From Lomentospora prolificans (taxonomy: Eukaryota > Ascomycota > Sordariomycetes > Microascales > Microascaceae), in the NCBI GenBank assembly GCA_029532625.1, contig JARFXM010000004.1, forward strand, positions 3,162,001 to 3,226,000: a stretch of DNA of 64,000 nt, read 5' to 3'. The translations under genes and the position numbers were made by a program. The notes below the pieces were generated by a model. That model saw nothing but the letters and a program-made list of their open reading frames with translations. It made no database searches and had not been told where the DNA came from. The stretch's first letter is position 1, and every line of letters begins with the position of its first letter. This document shows positions 57,219 to 64,000 of this stretch, piece by piece.

Positions 57219-58224
57219 CCCGACGTTTAGACTCGGCCCCGGTACGGTTTCGACTGCTGTACGTCATACGAGGTGTACTCCTTTGGGGCGGTGAGGCCAG
57301 TTTCTAATCAATCAAAGCAGGCTCAAAGAAGCTGCTGTTGCGTACACTTGGATAAGAGATATCGTACTGGTGGAGGCTTGTAAGATGAGATGCTATAAAG
57401 AGGCGCTGTAGTTCGGATGAGGTCGGGGAACCGGACCAGCTTCGCCTGGCTTGTGCTGAGATGGGACTGAAAAAGTGAACCTTTTCGGTTGCGCAGTGGT
57501 AACGATGCTGTCACTTCGGCTCTGGGATCAGAACTTGGCGCGAAGATCCGTCCAAGAAAGAGGTATCGTGGAGGACAAAGGGGCTGGAATCAATACCAGT
57601 GTGCTCCAAGTCAGAGGTAATCTCTAGGTTTCGAGGGCGAAGATAAAAGTGTATCTCCCGGCCCCGAGCAAGATTTGATGTAACCAGTGTTGAGTCCCGC
57701 GCCAACACTCAACCCCAGCTGGCGATGAACTAGCACCAAGCACGCAGCCTAGGCTTGACACGGCAGGCCTGTCGACAACCAAAGTGACTGGATTTTATTT
57801 ATTTTTTCGTTACTACTTTTATACACGTATATCGTTCAAACACAGATATATATATTATTTTCGAAAATAAGTAGCATTTATCAGAAATAAATAAATACTG
57901 CATCGGCCTCGGCAAGTAATAAGTGACCTCTGTTGAGCAATAAAAGCCAGCTGCTGGATGGTTGGCCCTGAACCAACCACTAAATCACATGATGGTGAAC
58001 GTTGGGAGTGCCTTTTTCACAGTCCAAGGGCGGGTTCACGGCCAGAATTCAGGTGATGGGCAAGTAAAGAGCACCCCTGTGAGCCCCTCACTAAACCTGG
58101 CTTATTTTCAGCCTCTTAAATTCACGTGATCTGAACTTTTCCATCTTCACACCCCACCTCTTTTTCTCACCACAGAGTCGGCTAAACCTCGCGTATTCAG
58201 TCAAAGTCACGTGAATTCTTTCAG
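57219..58224. other. Divergent promoter region, UPF3 / PPG1 locus
   Basis: About 1 kb. An A/T-rich core lies at 57,780-57,900. A pair of CACGTG-containing inverted arms at 58,119-58,217 is listed separately. No coding frame is supported. Confidence 0.5.
58119..58217. promoter_or_regulatory. Two inverted 11-bp arms each containing CACGTG
   Basis: AATTCACGTGA (58,119-58,129) and TCACGTGAATT (58,207-58,217) are exact reverse complements, 77 bp apart. Each holds the bHLH core CACGTG. The right arm ends 7 nt before the ATG of the 209-codon ORF at 58,225, so it would be transcribed or mark a start site very close to the ATG. A regulatory role is inferred. Confidence 0.45.
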
Positions 58225-58854
58225 ATGGCTTCTCAGGATAATAGTCCTCAGAGAGCTTCAGGAGGGAGGGGCCATGATACATCTCAAGGTCCTGGATCCG
58301 AAGGCTCGTCTGTTCCCGTCCAGAGAAGTCGACCTCGCCGAAACGCGTTTGGTGAGCACTTCGCCCCCGTTGCACGACCCATTGTTTCCGAAACCCCCCA
58401 GACGAACGGACGGGTGGCTCCTGGCCCCCAGGTACTTGTTGGTTTTATTCCGTCTGTTGATACAGAGCGCCGTACGGCCCTTATTGCCTCCCGAGGCTCT
58501 GCAAGCGAACGACGCCGAGTCTCGGCTACTGCCGCTGTACCTGGAAGCTCTCAGGAGTCCCTTCATAGGCTTTCTAGCATCGAATTTCCCCTGAGGTCGT
58601 CCGTCGTGCAATCCCCTCCTCGCCCTACCAGGGATATTCAACTTCCGTACGCTTACGGCCCAATCCCCGGTGATTCGGAACCCTTCCCCACGTTCACCGA
58701 CCCTACGCCGCCTTCAACCTCTAGTCTGCAAGCTCAAGCTGAGACCAACGGCATCACGGCCCAAGGAAGACCCGCCTCTCAATCCGTTGTTACCAATTGC
58801 GTCCCTGCCGAGCAAGTCAGTCGAGACTCGCCCTCGCCACCTCGCTCATCATGA
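58225..58854 (+). CDS. 209-residue Ser/Pro-rich ORF overlapping the PPG1 start (ATGA)
   Basis: An uninterrupted frame from ATG 58225 (MASQDNSPQRASGGRGHD) to a TGA at 58852-58854. That TGA overlaps the PPG1 ATG at 58851-58853 as ATGA. The protein is Ser/Pro/Arg-rich with no recognised domain, signal peptide or membrane segment. It may be (a) a real upstream cistron, (b) a regulatory upstream ORF, (c) an N-terminal exon joined to PPG1 by an intron I cannot see, or (d) chance. CTTTCAG directly before the ATG looks like a splice acceptor, so an upstream exon is also possible. The length and the exact overlap argue against chance, but only moderately. Confidence 0.4.
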   Translation: MASQDNSPQRASGGRGHDTSQGPGSEGSSVPVQRSRPRRNAFGEHFAPVARPIVSETPQTNGRVAPGPQVLVGFIPSVDTERRTALIASRGSASERRRVSATAAVPGSSQESLHRLSSIEFPLRSSVVQSPPRPTRDIQLPYAYGPIPGDSEPFPTFTDPTPPSTSSLQAQAETNGITAQGRPASQSVVTNCVPAEQVSRDSPSPPRSS

Positions 58855-60212
58855 AGCCCATTCCAAAGCCGGGCCCGGCCAAGCTGGGCCCCAATTCCGG
58901 GCTAGATGAGTGGTTAGAAGAGGCGAAACAGTGCCATTATCTCCCGGAGAGGATTATGAAGGAGCTTTGCGAGATGGTGAAGGAAGTGCTTATGGAAGGT
59001 TAGTGCTTGTGATAAATCTCTCCCAGCCACTCTCGCTCACAGATGCCTCAGAGTCGAATATCCAACCCGTTTGTACCCCAGTCACAGTTTGCGGTGACAT
59101 TCACGGCCAATTTTATGATCTTCTCGAGTTGTTTAGAGTCTCGGGTGGGATGCCAGGCGATACAGATGTCGAGCCACCCCAATCCTCTACCAATGTGATA
59201 ACGTCTGATGATATTGAGCCCCCGAGCTCGATCACGAACCCGAAACTCAAGAAGAAGCTGAAATCGTCGTCTGATGATACGAGTAGCGAAGTGGGTGGTA
59301 GCGAAAGCTCACCCTCCAGCAACGCCCCTAAGACAGAGGCTGGCGTTGCGACGCATACAAACTCCCAGTCTGCCGATACACGGTATATTTTCCTTGGAGA
59401 CTTCGTCGACCGTGGATATTTCAGTTTAGAAACGTTCACATTGTTGATGTGTCTCAAGGCCAAGTAAGCGCAGACAGCTCCCAATATATTTCGCCAAAGG
59501 TCGCTAACCACAAAACCTTGCCGACAGATACCCGGATCAGATAGTGTTGGTTCGTGGAAACCACGAGTCGAGGCAGATTACGCAAGTTTATGGTTTTTAC
59601 GAAGAGTGCCAGCAGAAATACGGTAATGCTTCGGTTTGGAAGGCTTGCTGCCATGTTTTTGATTTCCTTGTCCTTGCTGCTATCGTCGATGGCGAGATTC
59701 TTTGTGTTCACGGAGGCTTAAGTCCCGAGATTCGGACCATCGACCAGATCCGTGTTGTTGCTCGTGCGCAAGAAATTCCGCACGAGGGTGCCTTCTGCGA
59801 CCTGGTTTGGTCGGACCCTGAGGAGATTGAGACTTGGGCGGTCAGCCCTCGTGGTGCTGGATGGCTGTTTGGTAATAAGGTGGCCACCGAGTTCAATCAT
59901 GTCAACGGGCTCAAGTTGATAGCGCGCGCACACCAGCTCGTCAACGAAGGATACAAGGTATGCTACATACCCTAGATCTCTGCGTTCTGTGTCCATTGAT
60001 AAAGCTGACTTTTGGAATAGTACCATTTTCCTCAAAATTCGGTCGTAACGGTTTGGTCGGCACCGAACTATTGTTACCGATGTGGCAACGTTGCGTCTAT
60101 CATGACGGTGGACAAGGACTTGAACCCCAAGTTTAGCATTTTCTCTGCTGTTCCAGATGAGCAGCGGCACACGCCGCCCAATCGACGAGGACCGAGCGAC
60201 TACTTCCTCTAG
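58851..60212 (+). CDS. PPG1: Serine/threonine protein phosphatase PPG1 (PP2A-like)
   Basis: Four exons: 58851-58998, 59052-59463, 59528-59957, 60021-60212; 393 residues. Exon 2 uses the CCTCAG acceptor, giving LMEESNIQPVCTPVTVCGDIHGQFYDLLELF; the earlier CACAG is also in frame and would add three residues and change one. All PPP-family metal and catalytic motifs are present: GDIHG (64-68), GDFVDRGYFS, RGNHESRQ, HGG and RAHQLV. The C-terminus is DYFL, as in PP2A-type enzymes where the last leucine is methylated. A low-complexity insertion of 74 residues (about 85-158) sits between GGMP and RYIFLGDFVDRG, a trait I associate with filamentous-fungal PPG1. In yeast, Ppg1 acts in the Far complex, affecting mitophagy and glycogen. 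Upstream it overlaps the 209-residue ORF. Confidence 0.93.
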
Positions 60213-60780
60213 GTCAACCCCGATCGCGCGGAAGGACATGTGTATGATACGAGAGAAGCATGATTATTTCATATTTGCGAGTTTGTTATTTCCGAGCAAT
60301 CTTCTTTGCGTCATTGTTTTAGGCCGGACTGGGGTACAACGGGTATGAAGGGAGCCTGAAAGAGGGCAACGAATTCCAAAAGATACCAAATTACAATGCT
60401 GTTCCTGTTGACGACTCTAGACGTGGTTGCGTGCAATAGAAACCATGATTTTCCGAAACGGCGCATCCATAGTCGGCAATCTTTGGTGCTACTCATTGTA
60501 ATTGATCCAACACGTGCCTTCTGTGGATGATGGTCTGTTAAAGAGAACGGGGATAACTACGTAGCGTAATCTGTTTTCGATGCTGCATGTTGAAGATAGC
60601 TGTGAGCGTCTCGATGCCCTTAAAATGTGGTGTTCATTTTCGCTCGGGTGAGTTTGGCTAAGTACCATTTTGTTCTCCACCCAAGAAAGGCACATGCAGC
60701 GACGTATATTCTTTCCCTTTTGTGATTGATACAGATCAAGGTTGTGCGCAGCAAACGATTGACCTTTTTGAAGGCGCACG
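60213..60780. other. Intergenic region upstream of TYW2
   Basis: About 0.57 kb between PPG1 and TYW2 on the same strand. It contains a CACGTG at 60,511-60,516, 265 nt before the TYW2 ATG. No gene is supported; minus-strand frames here overlap the 5' part of TYW2 and have no domain. Confidence 0.5.
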
Positions 60781-62028
60781 ATGGATGGAACGAAACGGCC
60801 CAAGAAGGCGCGAAAAAATTATGATCCGCAAAGCATCGTATCGCAATGGCTTTCCGCTGTGCCCTCCGAAAAAACCAGTCGATGGCGTGCGCAGGGGCAC
60901 ACGGAGGAAGCGCTGGCAGCATCACTTCCCAAGCGGTTCATGGTTTACGAACCCATGGTCCTCTTCTCACCGGGCGCTTTCGCCGAGCCGATGTGGAGGG
61001 TCGTTTTGGAGGAATGCGCAATAGAGGAGAAGGAGCAACTGTTCAAAGCGATTCTAGGTGCCTTATCGAAAGTGCAGAAGGGCGAGGTCACTCATCTGGC
61101 TATCAACGCCGGCATCCCCCTCTATGTCAGTCAAGAAGGAGGGGATTCCCTGGGAGAAAATGTGTTGAGGAGCCCGGTGGAGATTATCACGCTGCATGGA
61201 AACTTCGGACCCGACACTTCGCAATCGCCGCCTACGGCGCAGGATTTAGAGGAGGCGTTCTGGGTATCGACGAAGCAGAATGGGATATTCCAGACTTGGG
61301 CACCGCGGCACACCATGTTCAGCCGGGGCAACATCACGGAGAAGGCTAGAGTTCTGGATTTTCATGGGGAAACCCAGCCTGCAGGGCTGGAGCGGAGGAA
61401 AAAGCCGTCTTCTGAGTTGAAGGGCCGCTGGGCAGTCGATCTTTACGCCGGGATAGGCTATTTCGTCTTCTCCTACGCGAAGCGCGGTATGAACGTGTTA
61501 TGCTGGGAGATCAACCCATGGAGCGTGGAGGGGTTGCGGAGGGGCGCCTTGCAGAATGGGTGGAGAGTTCGAGTGATTCAGGGACAGGAGCTCGAACGAC
61601 CCGTCGCGGAGGTCGTTGGTAATGAACAGATCATTGTGTTCGTTGAAGACAATAAGAAGGCGTGGGAAAGAATACAATGCCTAAGAGGCCATTTGGGTGG
61701 TCTAGATGTGCTCCACGTGAACGGTGGGCTTCTTCCCACCGGCAAAGATACCTGGCAAGAGTCGTGGATGATGGCTGCAAGCAGCACCGAATCATGGCTC
61801 CATCTACATGAAAATGTGGCAGAAGAAGATATCGACAAACGGCGGGGTGAGATTTTGGAAATGTTCCGGACGTGGGCTGGCGAGGACCGGAACCAAAGAA
61901 GGCCAGAGGTAGAGCATGTGGAGCGGGTGAAGACGATTGCGCCGCGAGTATGGCACTGCGTCTTTGATGTATACATTACAAAGCTATTACCACATGTATC
62001 TAAAGAATCCCAAATAGAGCATGAATGA
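60781..62028 (+). CDS. TRM12: tRNA wybutosine-synthesizing protein 2 (aminocarboxypropyltransferase)
   Basis: Single exon, 415 residues. It has the class I methyltransferase-like fold of the TYW2 group: the SAM-binding stretch WAVDLYAGIGYFVFSYAKRGMNVLCWEINPWSVEGLRRGALQNGW (about 220-264), preceded by the substrate-side region TMFSRGNITEKARVLDF and followed by LDVLHVNGGLLPTGKDTW. TYW2/Trm12 transfers the 3-amino-3-carboxypropyl group of SAM to the tricyclic base at G37 of tRNA-Phe, a middle step of wybutosine synthesis that keeps the reading frame. DLYAGIGYF and EINPWS are diagnostic. It is convergent with the EF-hand gene. Confidence 0.92.
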   Translation: MDGTKRPKKARKNYDPQSIVSQWLSAVPSEKTSRWRAQGHTEEALAASLPKRFMVYEPMVLFSPGAFAEPMWRVVLEECAIEEKEQLFKAILGALSKVQKGEVTHLAINAGIPLYVSQEGGDSLGENVLRSPVEIITLHGNFGPDTSQSPPTAQDLEEAFWVSTKQNGIFQTWAPRHTMFSRGNITEKARVLDFHGETQPAGLERRKKPSSELKGRWAVDLYAGIGYFVFSYAKRGMNVLCWEINPWSVEGLRRGALQNGWRVRVIQGQELERPVAEVVGNEQIIVFVEDNKKAWERIQCLRGHLGGLDVLHVNGGLLPTGKDTWQESWMMAASSTESWLHLHENVAEEDIDKRRGEILEMFRTWAGEDRNQRRPEVEHVERVKTIAPRVWHCVFDVYITKLLPHVSKESQIEHE

Positions 62029-62133
62029 ACAGAAAAGCCAACCTACACCATCCTATCTTTCAACCAGGCGCCGTTTATATTTCCTTCAGTTTCGTGGCCT
62101 CGTAGCATAGCAGAGTCTTGTCGAACAATGGCC

Positions 62134-62890
62134 TTATTGCGGCCGGAGAAACATGGCGGGGATGTTTTCCTCTATTAGGCTTCGCTTCTTGAGCTCCTCT
62201 AATCTCTCTTCCTCTTCATCCATTTGATCATGCAGCTTGAAGTGTTCAATGTCTTCGGGATGAGTGAGATCTTCGAGCTCGGTATCATCACCATGGTACC
62301 TGTGGTGGCTGTTAGCCCTTCCGCTTGTGGCCTGGGGTGATTTCGTGCAAGCTTACTTCTCCCAATGATGAATCTCGTACTCGTACTCCTCATCGCCATG
62401 ATGTCCGGGCCCGGTGCCCATGTCCGGAAGTGTTTTGCCCTCGGCGATGAAGGCCCTCAACTCCTCACGCGACACCTCTCCGTCCCCATTGCGATCGAGT
62501 AATTCCATAAGTTCTTTTAATATGGCTTCTCGCCTCTCCACAGTAACATCCTTATTTGACTTGTCAAATATCCCGTAGGTACGTAGGATCTCTTCGGGTT
62601 GCCAGGCGCCATCGCTATTGAAGTCGTGGAGTGAGAAGAACGACGCAGGGTCCCATGAATCAAGATGGTGTTCCTCTATTGACGCGCAGACAATGTTAGG
62701 TTCATGTAAAGGCCAAGAGGAAGCGTTGGGGGAGACGGGAATTCAGAATTGAGAACTTGCCTGCCATGTGCTTCGTCATCCAGTTGGCGTCGTCGGGGAT
62801 GGCAGGTTGCTTCGACCCAGAGCCGTGGTCGCCATGCGCAAATGCGCCGGTAACCGCTAGCGAGAGGGCAGGGAGGACAAGGAGACGCAT
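62134..62890 (-). CDS. Secretory EF-hand protein (Ssp120/nucleobindin-like), GC-AG intron
   Basis: Three exons: 62890-62761, 62675-62357, 62299-62134; 204 residues. I start at the ATG at 62890 (MRLLVLPALSLAVTGAFA), which gives a classic signal peptide; a frame extends upstream only via TTG. Two EF-hand loops are readable: DFNSDGAWQPEE and DRNGDGEVSREE, the second with all five usual calcium ligands. The C-terminus is Glu-rich and helical (DQMDEEEERLEELKKRSLIEE). Intron 1 begins AG-GCAAGT, a non-canonical but perfect GC-AG donor; no GT donor there keeps the frame. The product resembles yeast Ssp120 and animal nucleobindins, luminal or secreted calcium-binding proteins. The molecular role is not known. 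Confidence 0.85.
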
Positions 62891-63439
62891 TGTATAATCA
62901 AGCAATGACGTTCTTCAATAGATTCGAGCGGGCGAGGGGAGGAAATTGAAGCTCAAGATTCTGGGGGAAGTGGTGTTGAATTCGAAGAGAAAGTAAATAT
63001 TAAGGTTGGTGAACTGAAGAGATAGCGACAAGTATTATCCACTCACAGATCCAGAATCAAGCCCAATTGGGCTGCTACACTGGGGTTGACGCTGGCCACC
63101 GGGGTCGATCAGCCAGTGACCAGCCAGCGAACTAAAATCGCTCGGCTGATTCAATCGCTCCTGACCAACCCTGATCCTGGCTGGCCTGGCCTGGCTGTCG
63201 GCAAGCAACATCGCCTAGCTGGCGTCATAGCCAGCTCCTAGTGCGCAACTCGCCAGCGAGCGCTCTGACCCAGTATTACCACTGGCCTTACCTAATTTTT
63301 CCCACCTTGAAGCTCAAATCTGAACAACCCTCTCGGAGCCTCGTGATGCTAAAGAGCATAATTTGAGGCCTCGCGTGATTCTGTTTGGCGCTATATTGCC
63401 TACTGGTGTCGATCCAATCCGCAAGTGCGTCGATCCTGT

Positions 63440-63445
63440 ACGCGT
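63440..63445. promoter_or_regulatory. ACGCGT (MCB-type) element upstream of ORC6
   Basis: ACGCGT is the MluI cell-cycle box bound by the MBF (Mbp1/Swi6) factor in yeasts at G1/S genes, including replication genes. It lies 132 bp upstream of the ORC6 ATG. A second, imperfect TCGCGT follows at 63,451. Use in this organism is inferred. Confidence 0.45.
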
Positions 63446-63495
63446 CCTGTTCGCGTCGTCCTCGATTCTGACTGACGCAATTCCCCGTCTCCAAT

Positions 63496-63512
63496 TCTCT
63501 CTCTCTCTCTCT
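63496..63512. repeat. CT dinucleotide microsatellite in ORC6 leader
   Basis: A run of TC units about 65-80 nt before the ORC6 ATG, within a pyrimidine-rich leader typical of fungal promoters. No function is implied. Confidence 0.8.
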
Positions 63513-63576
63513 GTCTCACCCGAGATCGATCGCATCCCAACTCGACGAATTCAGTGTTCTACCTACTCAATCCAAG

Positions 63577-64000
63577 ATGAGTCGCTCGATAGAGCAAAAT
63601 CTGCTCTCGCTGATGCCCACACATGGGGCTCAGCTCCCACCGCGCCTAGTTGACACCGCCCGGACGCTCCTGACACAATCTCGCCAGCGAGCGAGTACCC
63701 TGAAGGCTGACGAGGAAGTTGCCCGGATGTATGCATGTGCGCACATCGCCTGCGAGAGGTATGCTGCTAGCCTTGACTCTTCGTCGCTGCTCTATTAAGG
63801 TCTAATGATGAAGCTATGTATAGGCTCAAAATCACCTTGGACCTCCCGCCCATTGAGCCAAGACCCCCAATCCCTCCGCGCGTGTACAAGCGATTGTACA
63901 CCCACCTCGACAACATCCTTCCCGGAAAGCAAGTGAGAGGCACGCCCTCGAGTTCTAGAGTCAGACAAAATACACTCAGCTCGCCGGCGTTGGGGAGTGC
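63577..64000 (+). CDS. ORC6: Origin recognition complex subunit 6 (5' part, runs off window)
   Basis: Two exons are visible, 63577-63758 and 63824 to the window edge; about 119 residues are readable. It starts MSRSIEQNLLSLMPTHGAQLPPRLVDTARTLLTQSRQRASTLKADEEVARMYACAHIACER. After the splice it reads LKITLDLPPIEPRPPIPPRVYKRLYTHLDNIL, the TFIIB-like helical domain of fungal ORC6. ORC6 is part of the six-subunit complex that marks replication origins and loads the MCM helicase. The C-terminal part, which contacts the rest of ORC, is outside the window. An MCB-type element lies in its promoter. Confidence 0.88.

Larger units (their letters stand above)
62891..63576. other. Divergent promoter, EF-hand gene / ORC6
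   Basis: About 0.69 kb. The part at 63,090-63,270 is packed with CCAGC/GCTGG pentamers, including opposed CCAGCCAG (about 63,119) and CTGGCTGG (about 63,178). An ACGCGT lies at 63,440-63,445 and a CT microsatellite at 63,496-63,512. No coding frame is supported. Confidence 0.5.

Overview
This window is nuclear chromosomal DNA of a filamentous ascomycete (Pezizomycotina, most like a Eurotiomycete; I do not name a species). The evidence is dense short spliceosomal introns (about 50-150 nt, GTAAGT-type donors, CTAAC/CTGAC branch sites), a PalI/RIM9 pH-signalling protein, a divergent AspE-type septin, a fungal RNA-dependent RNA polymerase and a PPG1 phosphatase with a fungal insertion. I see no bacterial operon, transposon, virus or secondary-metabolite cluster. 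I resolved exon boundaries by keeping reading phase across GT-AG junctions (one GC-AG) and checking that the spliced protein reads through its family motifs. The scaffold is ordinary housekeeping and regulatory genes; the interest lies in gene arrangement, untranslated regions and protein tails.

Layout. 0-9 kb: AIM11 (-), a 2-oxoglutarate/Fe(II) oxygenase (+), and a 1552-residue RNA-silencing RdRP (-) with a tail of repeated LIDL motifs. 9.4-11.5 kb: mitochondrial D-lactate dehydrogenase (-). 11.5-19.3 kb: a 7.8-kb stretch with no supportable gene. 19.3-26.8 kb: ribosomal protein S4 (-), a double-Myb telobox protein (-), a DUF7704-like small membrane protein (+) and a second, Taz1-like Myb protein (+). 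28.0-29.6 kb: AspE-type septin (-). 33.8-35.9 kb: mitochondrial ADCK1/MCP2-type atypical kinase (-). 40.5-42.5 kb: PalI/RIM9 (+). 44.5-50.8 kb: two fungal proteins of unknown function (+, +). 52.7 kb: tRNA-Val(AAC) with an intron (-). 53.9-58 kb: tail-anchored FMN split-barrel protein (+) and the NMD factor UPF3 (-). 58.2-60.2 kb: a 209-residue ORF overlapping the start of PPG1 phosphatase by ATGA (+). 60.8-62.9 kb: TYW2/TRM12 (+) and a secretory EF-hand protein (-). 63.6 kb to the edge: ORC6 (+, cut off).

Themes. Two telobox-type Myb proteins lie within 6 kb of each other beside a ribosomal protein gene. CACGTG elements occur in the promoters of all three, and a TTAGGG-containing inverted repeat sits upstream of the second Myb gene. 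RNA control recurs (RdRP, UPF3, TYW2, tRNA-Val, RPS4). About 30 kb lacks a convincing coding sequence, largely as long pyrimidine-rich leaders and three deserts of 4-8 kb; these could hold long non-coding RNAs, but nothing in the sequence proves it.
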